Below are positions 8,068 through 16,967 of a DNA stretch of 64,000 nucleotides, one piece after another. Position 1 is the stretch's first letter. Every line of letters begins with the position of its first letter. The position numbers were made by a program, and so were the translations under genes. The DNA is from Bernardetia sp042180575 (GTDB lineage Bacteria > Bacteroidota > Bacteroidia > Cytophagales > Bernardetiaceae): contig NZ_CP170094.1 in NCBI RefSeq assembly GCF_042180575.1, positions 2,604,001-2,668,000 on the forward strand. Direction: 5' to 3'. The notes beneath the pieces were generated by a model that saw only the letters and a list, made by a program, of their open reading frames with translations, searched no databases and had not been told where the DNA came from.

Positions 8068-9306
8068 ATGATTCCTGAAGATTTTACCCAACACGATATT
8101 ATAACCAATCTCATCAAACAACTCAAAAAACAGAAAGTACATCGCAAAATTTTTTCTGATGTTTTGGATGATGAAGGACATCAATATGTTGATTTGGTGC
8201 AAGAAGGTGGTGGTGTTTTGGGAATTGCCTTAATTGGTTATGTACACGTTTTGGAACAAATGGGAATTCGTTTTTTGGGTTATGCAGGCACTTCCGTAGG
8301 AGCAATAAACACAATTTATATGGCTTCTCTTGGCGACCGAACCAAACTCAAAACCGATAAAATGATAGAACTTATTGCCAACAAAAATTTTATAGATTTT
8401 ATTGATGGTGATGAAAATGCACGAGAATTTGCCATTGCAATTAGTGAAAATGAAGGCGAAATTCATTGGAGCAAGCTAATATGGAGAGGTGTAAAAGCAT
8501 TCAGTAAGTTATGGGAAGATTGGGGATTAAATCCAGGAACACATTTTTATTATTGGTTTACAGAAGCTCTAGGAAAAGAAGGAGTTTATACATCAAAACA
8601 TTTAGAAAAAGCCGTTAAAGATTTACCCAAATCATTACGTATCAGACAAGGTGTAAATCATACCATTGAAGGGCTAAAAGCAACAATTTCTATTGTAGCT
8701 ACTGATATTACGACCGAATCAAAAGTTATTTTTCCTGCTATGCGTTCATTGTATTGGAAGAATAGTCATTTGATAAATCCGACTAATTTTGTACGTGCTT
8801 CTATGTCAATTCCGTTCTTTTTTACACCTTTCAAGGTAACAGATATTCCTAGGGGAAAAAAAGCACACGAGAATTGGAAAAATACAGTAGGATATAGAGG
8901 AGATATTCCAAAAGAAGTTTTCTTTGTTGATGGTGGGATTATTTCAAATTTTCCTGCTGATGTTTTTCATAAACTTCACATACCACGTCTTCCTTCCTTT
9001 GGAGTAAAACTAGGAACAGAGCGAAATCGTCCAAATGACATTACAAATCCATTTATTTTTACAAGAGCTATTGTAGAATCAATGCGACAAATTGCCGATT
9101 ATAATTTTATCTTAAGAAACCGAGATTATCGTCAGCTTATTACTTGGATAGACATCGGAAATCATAACTGGATAGATTTTACACTTTCTGATGATGATAA
9201 ATTAGACCTTTTTGTTCGTGGTGCAAAAGCAGCAGCTTATTTTTTGAAAACTTTCGATTGGCAGAAATACAAAGATACTCGTGCTGCACAACATCCATAT
9301 ATGTAA
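8068..9306 (+). CDS. Patatin-like phospholipase
   Basis: A 412-residue patatin-family serine hydrolase. The oxyanion loop is GGGVLGIALIG (residues about 47-57), the nucleophile elbow is GTSVG (about 77-81), and the catalytic aspartate is in the DGG motif of FVDGGIISNFPAD (about 288-300). These give a complete Ser-Asp dyad, so a lipid acyl hydrolase is expected. There is no signal peptide. The reading frame opens upstream with a TTG at 8035, but the first ATG at 8068 is the better start. A large stem-loop follows the gene. Confidence 0.88.
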   Translation: MIPEDFTQHDIITNLIKQLKKQKVHRKIFSDVLDDEGHQYVDLVQEGGGVLGIALIGYVHVLEQMGIRFLGYAGTSVGAINTIYMASLGDRTKLKTDKMIELIANKNFIDFIDGDENAREFAIAISENEGEIHWSKLIWRGVKAFSKLWEDWGLNPGTHFYYWFTEALGKEGVYTSKHLEKAVKDLPKSLRIRQGVNHTIEGLKATISIVATDITTESKVIFPAMRSLYWKNSHLINPTNFVRASMSIPFFFTPFKVTDIPRGKKAHENWKNTVGYRGDIPKEVFFVDGGIISNFPADVFHKLHIPRLPSFGVKLGTERNRPNDITNPFIFTRAIVESMRQIADYNFILRNRDYRQLITWIDIGNHNWIDFTLSDDDKLDLFVRGAKAAAYFLKTFDWQKYKDTRAAQHPYM

Positions 9307-9337
9307 AGTTTCATAAGGTTATGTATAGTTTATAAAA

Positions 9338-9390
9338 CTCCATTTTGGTTTTCTTTTTCGGTTTCGCCTGCAAAGGAAACCAAAATGGAG
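9338..9390. terminator. Long stem-loop after the patatin gene
   Basis: A 14-bp perfect inverted repeat (CTCCATTTTGGTTT and its complement) around a 25-nt loop, 32 bp after the patatin stop codon. It lacks a clean T-run after the stem, so it may be a processing or stabilising hairpin rather than a classical terminator. Confidence 0.5.
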
Positions 9391-9559
9391 AAGACATAGG
9401 TCGCTAAAAAAAGAATTAAATGTAAAAATACCGATACAAGCAATTTACAAATGGTTTGAAACAGAACCAACCATTTTGAAGCAAATACCACAACAGTTTG
9501 AAACAAAAATATAATCAAACTTATGAAACTTAACAATTAATCACTAATCACTATAAAAA

Positions 9560-10345
9560 TTGATAACACAAGTAGAAAATCCAGTTTTAGAAATACACGA
9601 CCTTACCGTTAGTTATGAGCGCAAACCTGTACTTTGGGATATTGATTTATCGATTCCGAAAGGTTCTTTAGTAGGAATAATTGGTCCGAATGGTGCAGGA
9701 AAATCAACGCTTATAAAAGCTGTTATGGGACTTTTACCGTTGAGTAGTGGGTATGTAAAACTCATGGACAAAAATTTAGAAGAGGTAAGAGATAAAATAA
9801 GTTATGTTCCTCAAAGAGAATCCGTCGACTGGGATTTTCCGATTTCTGTTTTTGAAGTTGTTTTGATGGGAAGATATGGAAAAATGGGTTTGATGCGTCG
9901 TCCTTCCAAAAAAGATAAAGAAATTGCTTTACAATCTTTGGAGCAGGTCGGAATGAGTGCTTTTGCTTCTCGTCAGATTTCACAACTTTCTGGAGGACAG
10001 CAGCAGCGTGTTTTTTTGGCAAGAGCTTTGGCACAAGAAGCCGATTTGTATTTGATGGATGAGCCTTTTGTGGGAGTAGATGCAGCGACAGAATCAGCCA
10101 TTATTACACTTTTGAGAGAAATGAGAGAAGCAGGAAAAACGGTTATTGTTGTACATCACGATTTGCAATCAGCAGCCGAATATTTTGATTGGGTAGTTCT
10201 TTTGAATATGCGATTAGTAGCAAGTGGAGAAACAAAAACTACACTTACAACAGCTCTTTTGGAAGAAACGTATGGAGGAAGGCTGACTGTTTTATCAGAA
10301 GTAGGTGATTTATTGAAAAAGGCTCAATTTCCTTCAAGAGAGTAA
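9560..10345 (+). CDS. Metal ABC transporter ATP-binding protein (Mn/Zn type)
   Basis: A 261-residue ABC ATPase. Walker A is GPNGAGKST (residues 42-50), the signature is LSGGQQQR (143-150), Walker B is LYLMDEP (163-169), and the H-loop histidine is in VVHHD (about 200). Overall it resembles the ZnuC/MntB/TroB group that drives manganese or zinc uptake at the inner membrane. No ATG precedes the conserved strand; the frame begins with TTG at 9560, which I take as the start. No permease or binding-protein gene is adjacent, so its partners must lie elsewhere. Confidence 0.85.
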   Translation: MITQVENPVLEIHDLTVSYERKPVLWDIDLSIPKGSLVGIIGPNGAGKSTLIKAVMGLLPLSSGYVKLMDKNLEEVRDKISYVPQRESVDWDFPISVFEVVLMGRYGKMGLMRRPSKKDKEIALQSLEQVGMSAFASRQISQLSGGQQQRVFLARALAQEADLYLMDEPFVGVDAATESAIITLLREMREAGKTVIVVHHDLQSAAEYFDWVVLLNMRLVASGETKTTLTTALLEETYGGRLTVLSEVGDLLKKAQFPSRE

Positions 10346-10449
10346 ATAAAGTTAAAAGTCAGAGGTATGAAGTTAGAAGTAAAGGCAAAAAAATAAAGCA
10401 TGAATTCAGAGATATTTGTATTTACTTCTTATTTCTGACTTCTAAATTC
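10346..10449. other. Convergent intergenic region with inverted repeats
   Basis: Between the ABC gene and a convergent small gene, AAGTCAGA and AGAAGTAAA occur on the left and their complements TCTGACTT and TTTACTTCT on the right, so this stretch can fold. A similar run, AAGTTAGAAGTCAGA, recurs near 18521, which suggests a dispersed simple repeat. Confidence 0.35.
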
Positions 10450-10815
10450 TTACTTTTTAATAGATTCTATAAGTTCAGATTCGATATCCCAATCTTTGGC
10501 TAGTTTTATCATTGCCATGGCTTCCATTTCGGAGATATATCCTTTGGTCATGTTTGCATTCCAAACTTTTGAGAGATATTCTAATCGTTTTGGTTTTTCT
10601 AATTCTAACATTGTAGGCTGCAAAACATCCCTAGCACGCTCAAAGGCATTGTAATAATCCTCACCAATAAACTCATTAGCCCATGCTAACTCTTGATGAG
10701 CATCTAGAGCATCTGCTGTTTCCTTCAAAATTTTCTTTTCATCTTCGTCAAGTCCGTGATAGTGAAAAATCACGCATTTGAGTAAGATGTATGCCTTTTT
10801 TTCTTGACTTGTCAT
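10450..10815 (-). CDS. Small hypothetical cytosolic protein
   Basis: A 121-residue, mostly helical acidic protein (from MTSQEKKAYILLKCVIFHYHG to IKLAKDWDIESELIESIKK). I do not recognise a family. The frame extends upstream to 10902, but that N-terminus translates AT-rich leader (FILFFEFFKLHCFIYCF), so the ATG at 10815 is chosen. It converges with the ABC ATPase gene. No membrane segment or catalytic motif is visible. Confidence 0.6.
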   Translation of the reverse strand: MTSQEKKAYILLKCVIFHYHGLDEDEKKILKETADALDAHQELAWANEFIGEDYYNAFERARDVLQPTMLELEKPKRLEYLSKVWNANMTKGYISEMEAMAMIKLAKDWDIESELIESIKK

Positions 10816-11019
10816 GGGAATTAGGGAAATATTGCCCTTTAAAAAACAATAAATAAAACAATGTAACTTAAAAAACTCAAAGAATAGAATAAAATCTCTC
10901 ATTTCAAAAATACGAAAAAAGATGTAACTCTCAATAAACTACTCTATAAATAATTGGAAATAGCAAGAAATTTCGATAAATCTATGACTGTAAGTCTTTA
11001 GTAACCACTTTTTTCTGTA

Positions 11020-11205
11020 TTATTTATCATTTTCTTGCGTATCCTTCATTTGATGATATGTTTTCCAACAAAGAAAAGCATTAAAAGCTCCAGCCAGTAA
11101 AAGCCCTTGCCAATAATCATTTGGAGGTTTGAAAAATAAATATCCCAAACCAATTGCAATGAGTGCATTAGCAGCTAAAAAAGTAAGGTAATAAGTTGCT
11201 TTCAT
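11020..11205 (-). CDS. Small two-helix membrane protein
   Basis: A 61-residue protein with two hydrophobic helices (about residues 5-25 and 33-48) and a charged C-terminal tail (HQMKDTQENDK). The ATG is at 11205 and the composition is protein-like. It sits just downstream of the large TPR gene on the same strand (stop at 11254), so it may be co-transcribed. Function unknown. Confidence 0.55.
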   Translation of the reverse strand: MKATYYLTFLAANALIAIGLGYLFFKPPNDYWQGLLLAGAFNAFLCWKTYHQMKDTQENDK

Positions 11206-11253
11206 AATTTTTTAGATACTAGATTAATTTTGAATTTCTGAATATATACTCTC

Positions 11254-13074
11254 TTACTTTTCAGTTGTTTCATATTCTTCAATTTTCTGTTTGAGTTTTT
11301 GATTCGTAGAATCTAATGCAAATGCTTTCTTCCATTCTAAAATAGCTTCTTGCTTTTTACCTAACTTCAAAAGTACATCGCCATAATGATCAATAATGGT
11401 CGAACTCTTAGTTGTTTGAGCTGCTAAAGATAAATATTTTTCGGCTTCTTTATATTCTTTTTTGACATACAAAACCCAACCATACGTATCCAAATAAGTA
11501 GGATTGTTGGGATAAAGTTTTACGAGTCTTTCGCCTAATTCGGCTGCACGTTCTAACTTCTCTTTTCTCAAAGACAAATAATAAGCATAATTATTTAGTG
11601 CATGTACATTGTTAGGATTTTGTTGTAATGCTTTTTCGTAGGCTGCATCAGCTTTTTGATAGTTTTCATTTTTGTAATAAACGTCTGCTAATTGTGATTC
11701 GAACTGACTGGCTAATTCAGGATTATTAAAAACCATTCGTTTTCCTTGCTCCAAAGAAGCAATAGCTTGTTCATTTTTGGTGCTAGACATATAAGCAACT
11801 CCATTGAGAAACCACAAATTAGGTTGATTTGGGAAGTATTCTAAAGCATTTTCACTTGTAGAGATAGCATAATCATAATTTTGAGATTCTAAAGCAAGTT
11901 GAGTAGTACGTTCCCAAAGTGAGTAATTATTAGGATCTATTTTGAGTGCATTTGTGTAGGCTTTGAATGCTTCTGTGTATTTTTTTTGTTTTAATAAAAA
12001 ATCTCCCAAAACACCAAAAGAAGATGGGTTTTGAGAATGAATTTCTGTGAGCATTTGAGCTAGTTGAATACTCATTTCAATCGTTTTTTTTCCTTTTTCT
12101 GTACTTGGATTTGCATTTTGGTATAATCCCATCAATAAATTGAGCTTTGAATCTAAAGAAATTTCTGTTGATTGAAATGCTTTTTTGAGGCTTTGTACTT
12201 CGTTTTCTGGTTGGTCTTTGCTGTGATAGATTTGAGCAAGCATAAGATATACTTCTGCAGGAAACTCATCTTGTTCTTTTGTAATATCTTCTAAAAGAAG
12301 CTCAGCATCAGAATATCGTTTTTGATTTAATAATAATTCTATTTGTGCGAGTTGAAAATCAATGACATTAGGAAATTCTAGTATTAATTTTTCACCTTCA
12401 TTGAGTGCCGATTCTATGTCTTGCATTTGCAGATACAAAATTTGTTTCTGACGAATAACATTTTGATTCAGTCCTAATTCTTTTTCCATTCTATCATACG
12501 TCTGAATTGCTTTTTTATAGTCATTCATTTCAATATAAAGGGCAGCCAAATTGAGATATGTAATTTCGTCTCCTCCTATTTTTAAAAGAATTTGTTTGTA
12601 TGTTTTTTCAGCTGCATCAAGCATTCGCATATCCAACTGAACAGTAGCAAGGTGTGATAAAAAATAAAAGTTTTTATCTTCCATTTTTTCGGCTTCCATA
12701 GCATACATCAAGGCATCTTGCAAGTTATTCAGTCTATAATAAGAGAGAGAAATCTGATAATAAGCTGTTGGATTGTTTGGGTCATGTTTTAAAGATTCTT
12801 CAAAATATGGAATAGCTCTTTTGTATTCTTCTTTAATAAATTCTTTCATTCCCTCAAAAAAAGCTTGTTCGGCTAATAAATTATTATTGACCTGCCCATC
12901 AACCGGCTCTTTTTGAATAATATCTGCTTGTTCTTTTTTATTTTTCTTTCTATCTTTTTTATTTTTGCGTTGTGCATGTGCATCCGAAAAACAGCTTACC
13001 AAAACACAAAAGAAGAGTAACATAACAATCCTTTTGATAGAAGAAGATTTTATAAATAGTATTTCATTTTTCAT
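11254..13074 (-). CDS. Tetratricopeptide-repeat protein, exported
   Basis: About 606 residues. After an N-terminal export signal (residues about 15-36; LVSC could be a lipobox, AHAQ a signal-peptidase site) and a Lys/Asn-rich linker, the rest is made of TPR units, for example AIPYFEESLKHDPNNPTAYYQ, AFKAYTNALKIDPNNYSLWE and ADAAYEKALQQNPNNVHALN. TPR arrays act as protein-protein scaffolds, probably here in the periplasm or at the outer membrane. The frame extends upstream to 13155, but the ATG at 13074 directly precedes the signal sequence and is preferred. Confidence 0.82.
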   Translation of the reverse strand: MKNEILFIKSSSIKRIVMLLFFCVLVSCFSDAHAQRKNKKDRKKNKKEQADIIQKEPVDGQVNNNLLAEQAFFEGMKEFIKEEYKRAIPYFEESLKHDPNNPTAYYQISLSYYRLNNLQDALMYAMEAEKMEDKNFYFLSHLATVQLDMRMLDAAEKTYKQILLKIGGDEITYLNLAALYIEMNDYKKAIQTYDRMEKELGLNQNVIRQKQILYLQMQDIESALNEGEKLILEFPNVIDFQLAQIELLLNQKRYSDAELLLEDITKEQDEFPAEVYLMLAQIYHSKDQPENEVQSLKKAFQSTEISLDSKLNLLMGLYQNANPSTEKGKKTIEMSIQLAQMLTEIHSQNPSSFGVLGDFLLKQKKYTEAFKAYTNALKIDPNNYSLWERTTQLALESQNYDYAISTSENALEYFPNQPNLWFLNGVAYMSSTKNEQAIASLEQGKRMVFNNPELASQFESQLADVYYKNENYQKADAAYEKALQQNPNNVHALNNYAYYLSLRKEKLERAAELGERLVKLYPNNPTYLDTYGWVLYVKKEYKEAEKYLSLAAQTTKSSTIIDHYGDVLLKLGKKQEAILEWKKAFALDSTNQKLKQKIEEYETTEK

Positions 13075-13195
13075 AATTTTTTTAATTCTGTTTAGTATTT
13101 TTATTTCAATCTTATAAGACTTTAATAGCCTTACAAATTTGAATGCATGTATCAATGTACAAAAATAGTAGCAATTTTTTCATAAAAATAGAAAG

Positions 13196-13236
13196 GGCAT
13201 AGTTTCTTATACGATTTATATAAGCGAAACTATGCC
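13196..13236 (-). terminator. Hairpin terminator of the nucleotidyltransferase gene
   Basis: GGCATAGTTTC and its 11-nt complement pair perfectly, with extra inner pairing (TTATA/TATAA). In the minus direction the stem is followed by CCCTTTCTATTTTTA, a T-rich tail. It lies 55 bp after the stop of the gene at 13291. Confidence 0.7.
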
Positions 13237-13290
13237 ACAAACAATAATTTTAATTTACTTTAAGTAAAAGCAAGGTTGAAACAGAATTCA

Positions 13291-14304
13291 TTATTTTGTG
13301 ACTTCTGAATAATCTCCCAAACTCACATTTTCAGTTTTTCCATTGTATTTTACGAAATTACCCAACATGGTTTTTTCTAAAAGTGCATTTTCGACAAGTG
13401 TATCTGATTGAATAACAGAATTTTGCACTCTGCTATTATGAATATGTGTATTTTTTCCAATAGAAACATGAGGACCAACAACACTATTTTTCAAATGCAC
13501 ACCTTCTGCCAAAAATACAGGCTCAATAATAACAGAGTTTTCAATCTTTGCACTCGGAGAAACTAAAGTTTCTGTTTTTCGGTCTGTCAAATATTCTAAA
13601 TAACGCTGATTCGTAAAAACTACAGCATCTTTATTTCCACAATCTAACCATTCTTCTACTTGTCCTGTACGGAATTTTGTTCCTTTCTGACGCATATTTT
13701 CCAATGCTGTCGTAAGTTGATATTCGCCTTTGTCTTTAATTTCATTATCGATGACATACTGCAATTCTGAACGCAAATATTCGCCATCTCTAAAATAATA
13801 AATACCAATAATTGCCAAATCAGATACAAATTCTTTTGGTTTCTCAACAAAATTATTGATAACATCATTCTCATCTAATTGAACGACACCATAAGCCGAT
13901 GGGTCAGCTACTTTTTGCACCCAAATAACACCATCATTTTCTGTATTGATAGAAAAATCAGCTTTAAAAAGCGTATCAGCAAAGGCGACAATCACATTTC
14001 CCTCTAAGGATTCTTTTGCACACATAATGGCGTGTGCTGTTCCGAGAGGTTTGTCTTGATGATAAATTTTTCCTTTTGAACCTGCATTTTCTGCTACTTT
14101 CAGAAGTTCTTTTTCGGCTTCTTGACCAAAATCTCCAATAATAAAAGCAATTTCTTCAATTTTTTCTTTTGAACTGCGAGCCAAATCTTCTACCAAACGC
14201 TCAACGATTGGTTTTCCTACAACAGGAACTAAAGGTTTGGGAACAGTAAGCGTATGAGGGCGAAGGCGAGAACCACGTCCTGCCATTGGAATAATAATTT
14301 TCAC
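13291..14304 (-). CDS. Sugar nucleotidyltransferase with beta-helix domain
   Basis: A 337-residue NDP-sugar pyrophosphorylase. The N-terminal signature IPMAGRGSRLRPHTLTVPKP (residues 4-23) binds the nucleotide and sugar phosphate; FADTL at about 108 supplies a metal ligand. The C-terminal part (about 245-335) has hexapeptide-like repeats of a left-handed beta-helix (IENSVIIEPVFLAEGVHLKN, VVGPHVSIGKNTHIHNS). It resembles long RmlA/GlmU-type enzymes making dTDP- or UDP-sugars; the exact sugar is not determined. A paralogue of the same length is at 29296-30309. Confidence 0.85.
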   Translation of the reverse strand: MKIIIPMAGRGSRLRPHTLTVPKPLVPVVGKPIVERLVEDLARSSKEKIEEIAFIIGDFGQEAEKELLKVAENAGSKGKIYHQDKPLGTAHAIMCAKESLEGNVIVAFADTLFKADFSINTENDGVIWVQKVADPSAYGVVQLDENDVINNFVEKPKEFVSDLAIIGIYYFRDGEYLRSELQYVIDNEIKDKGEYQLTTALENMRQKGTKFRTGQVEEWLDCGNKDAVVFTNQRYLEYLTDRKTETLVSPSAKIENSVIIEPVFLAEGVHLKNSVVGPHVSIGKNTHIHNSRVQNSVIQSDTLVENALLEKTMLGNFVKYNGKTENVSLGDYSEVTK

Positions 14305-14340
14305 TATATTTTTATGTTTATGTTGTTTACATTTTTTTTT

Positions 14341-14375
14341 ACACAGAGTTCACAGAGAACACAGAGAATACATTT
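14341..14375. repeat. Dispersed ACACAGAG-type repeat, copy 1
   Basis: ACACAGAGTTCACAGAGAAC followed by ACAGAGAATACATTTT recurs at 52264-52308 with a few changes and a small insertion. Both copies lie between genes, just upstream of genes read leftward. The element is built from CACAGAGA units. Confidence 0.6.
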
Positions 14376-14452
14376 TGAATCACGGAGAATAAAAGAGAAT
14401 ACGAAATATATCGTCCTTAATTATATGTATTTTGAAATTAACTGGTAACTGA

Positions 14453-14947
14453 TTACTGTTTTCCTGTGCTTCCATATCCACCACTTCCTCGTTCGGTTTG
14501 AGAAAGTTCTTCTATGTTTTGTACTTCTTGCCAGTTTACACGTTCGTGTTTTGCCACGACCATTTGAGCAATTCTTTCTCCACTTTGAATAACAAATTTA
14601 TCTTTAGATAGATTAACTAACAAAACCTTTATTTCTCCTCTATAATCAGCATCAATAGTACCAGGGGAATTGACAATCGAAATGCCATGCTTAAAAGCTA
14701 ATCCACTACGAGGACGAATTTGGGCTTCAAATCCCAAAGGTAATTCTATAAAAATTCCTGTTGGAATAAGTTGTCTTTCTAAAGAATCTAATTCAATAGG
14801 AGTTTCTATGTTTGCGTACAAATCCATTCCTGCACTACCTTCTGTTTGATAAAAGGGTAAAGGATTTAATGATTTATTTATTATTTTGACTTGAAGTATA
14901 TTTTCTATGATTGTATTCAAAATGAGATTTACGTATTTTTTTTTCAA
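14453..14947 (-). CDS. dut: dUTP diphosphatase
   Basis: A 164-residue trimeric dUTPase, which hydrolyses dUTP to dUMP and keeps uracil out of DNA. All five motifs are visible: SAGMDLYA (about 38-45), RPRSGLA (about 78-84), GTIDADYRGEI (about 96-106), GERIAQMV (about 125-132) and the C-terminal RGSGGYGSTG that closes over the site. The ATG at 14947 leaves about 18 residues before the conserved core; the start is uncertain within that stretch. The gene stands alone on the minus strand. Confidence 0.94.
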   Translation of the reverse strand: MKKKYVNLILNTIIENILQVKIINKSLNPLPFYQTEGSAGMDLYANIETPIELDSLERQLIPTGIFIELPLGFEAQIRPRSGLAFKHGISIVNSPGTIDADYRGEIKVLLVNLSKDKFVIQSGERIAQMVVAKHERVNWQEVQNIEELSQTERGSGGYGSTGKQ

Positions 14948-15084
14948 AAATTAAAAGCTAAATTTAAGAAAAATCAAGTTAGAAATAAAAAATAGAAAAA
15001 GAATTGTGTTAAATCTCTTTAACTATGATATATTATTTCTCATTCCAAAAAGTAAGCAAATTTTAAATTCCCACTTCCAAAACT

Positions 15085-15813
15085 ATGAACAAAACAACTA
15101 ATTTATCCAATCTAATGGTCATTGATATAGAAACGGTTGCTTCTCACGCTACTTTCGAAGAGTTACCAGAAAATTTAAAATCCCTTTGGGAGAAAAAAGC
15201 TGCACGAATTTCTCCAGATGAAACAGCAAAAGAAGCCTTCGAAGAAAAAGCAGGAATTTATGCCGAATTTGGAAAAATTGTAGTAATTGGAATTGGTTTT
15301 TTTGTAGCTCAAAAGAATGAAAAAGGACAAGAAGAGCAAGTTTTTAGAGTAAAATCTCTAGCTTCTAATAATGAAAAAGAACTTTTGGAGGATTTTATAA
15401 ACGTAGTAGAAAAGTTTGGAAAGAATTTGCAGTTTGTGGCACATAATGGAAAAGAATTTGACTTTCCGTATCTCTGCCGTCGAATGCTTATTAATGGGCT
15501 TGATATTCCATATCCATTGGATATTTCGGGCAAAAAACCGTGGGAAATAAATCATATTGATACCATGCACATGTGGAAGTTTGGCGATTACAAAAATTTC
15601 ACGTCTCTTTCTCTTTTGGCTGCCGTTTTTGGACTAGCAACCAGTAAGGATGATATTGATGGAAGTGAAGTAAATGGTGTTTATTACAAAGAAAATGATT
15701 TGAATAGAATTGCTGTTTATTGTACAAAAGACGTAATCTTGACAGGACAATTATTTTTGAGAATGCAAAATTTGCCTATTATAAAAGAAGAAAATATTAT
15801 TGTTGTGGAATAA
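15085..15813 (+). CDS. PolB-type 3'-5' exonuclease domain protein
   Basis: A 242-residue DEDD exonuclease related to the proofreading domain of DNA polymerase B. Exo I is MVIDIET (about residues 11-17), Exo II is FVAHNGKEFDFPYL (about 117-130), and the C-terminal AVYCTKDVILTGQLF (about 212-226) carries the last aspartate with Tyr four residues before it, the DEDDy arrangement. It probably degrades single-stranded DNA from 3' ends; it is a stand-alone domain without a polymerase. Its last 135 bp are duplicated 2.7 kb downstream, beyond a methyltransferase gene. Confidence 0.85.
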   Translation: MNKTTNLSNLMVIDIETVASHATFEELPENLKSLWEKKAARISPDETAKEAFEEKAGIYAEFGKIVVIGIGFFVAQKNEKGQEEQVFRVKSLASNNEKELLEDFINVVEKFGKNLQFVAHNGKEFDFPYLCRRMLINGLDIPYPLDISGKKPWEINHIDTMHMWKFGDYKNFTSLSLLAAVFGLATSKDDIDGSEVNGVYYKENDLNRIAVYCTKDVILTGQLFLRMQNLPIIKEENIIVVE

Positions 15814-15823
15814 AGTTAGAAGA
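15679..15823 (+). repeat. Left copy of duplicated exonuclease 3' end
   Basis: This segment, the last 44 codons and stop of the exonuclease gene plus about 10 bp, recurs at 18383-18531. I count 8 differences over the 135 coding bases. The methyltransferase gene lies between the two copies. Confidence 0.9.
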
Positions 15824-15858
15824 TTTTTTAAGAGTTCAGAGAAAATAAATGAATGTTG

Positions 15859-15866
15859 TACCTTTG
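15859..15866 (+). promoter_or_regulatory. Promoter -7 element upstream of the methyltransferase
   Basis: TACCTTTG matches the Bacteroidota -7 consensus TAnnTTTG, 48 bp before the methyltransferase ATG at 15915. A clear -33 TTG is not visible at the ideal distance. Confidence 0.4.
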
Positions 15867-16967
15867 TGATTAAACTACATTTGAAAAAGATAATGGATTT
15901 AGTGATTATAAACTATGGATTTAATAAATGAATATGAGGTTAGTAACCTTTTAGATGTTCCGTTACATCGTCTGAATACTTGGGCAAAAAACGGAAAGCT
16001 TATACCAGTAGAATTGAATGGTACAAAAAAGTATAGTAAAGAAAGTTTATTAAAGTTTGATATTGCAAATGAAGTTTTTGATTCTAAATGGAATGAATTT
16101 ATTCAAACAAAACCCAAAAGGAAATATACTTCAATAGAATTGTTTGCAGGAGCTGGAGGAATGGCTTTAGGAATGGAAAAAGCTGGAATTGAACATGTTT
16201 TACTCAATGAAGTTGAAAAAAACGCTTGTAATACCTTACGATTTAATCGCCCAAAATGGAATGTTTTGGAAGATAATATTCAAAATATAGATTTTTTAGA
16301 ATATAAAAATAAAGTAGATATTGTAACTGGTGGTTTTCCTTGTCAAGCATTTTCAAGTGCAGGTAAAAAATTAGGCTTCGAAGATACTAGAGGAACTTTA
16401 TTTTTTGATTTTGCTAGATGTATTACTGAAGTTAAGCCCAAAATTTTTGTTGGGGAAAATGTAAAAGGTTTATTAAATCACGATAAAGGAAATACATTAG
16501 AGGTAATCAAACAAGCAATTAAAGATATTGGTTATACATTGATTGAACCTAGAGTTTTGAAAGCCATGTATTATAAAGTTCCTCAAAAAAGAGAGCGTTT
16601 AATACTTGTTGGAGTAAGAAATGATTTAGCAGAACATATTTCAAAATTTGAATTTCCTGAAAAATATCATAGAGTATTAACTGTTTCAGATGCCTTTAAA
16701 AAAGGAGAATTATTTGATACAGATGTTCCAAAAGACCAAGGCGTGGAATATCCAAAGAGAAAAAAAGAAATAATGGAACAAGTGCCAGAAGGTGGATATT
16801 GGAGAGATTTATCTGATGAGCTTCAAAGAGAATATATGGCTGGTAGTTATTTTTTAGAAGGTGGAAAAACTGGATTAGCAAGAAGACTTTCAATGAAAAC
16901 ACCCTCATTAACGATTGTTTGTGCGCCTGCTATGAAACAAACTGAAAGATGTCATCCTATTGAAATT

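Noticed and set aside
9330..9536. Hydrophobic 68-codon leftward frame between patatin and ABC genes
   Set aside because: It covers one arm of the stem-loop and repetitive AT-rich sequence; composition is that of antisense low-complexity DNA, with no conserved look.
11254..13155. Longer start for the TPR protein at 13155
   Set aside because: The extra 27 residues precede the export signal and translate AT-rich leader; the ATG at 13074 is directly before the signal sequence.
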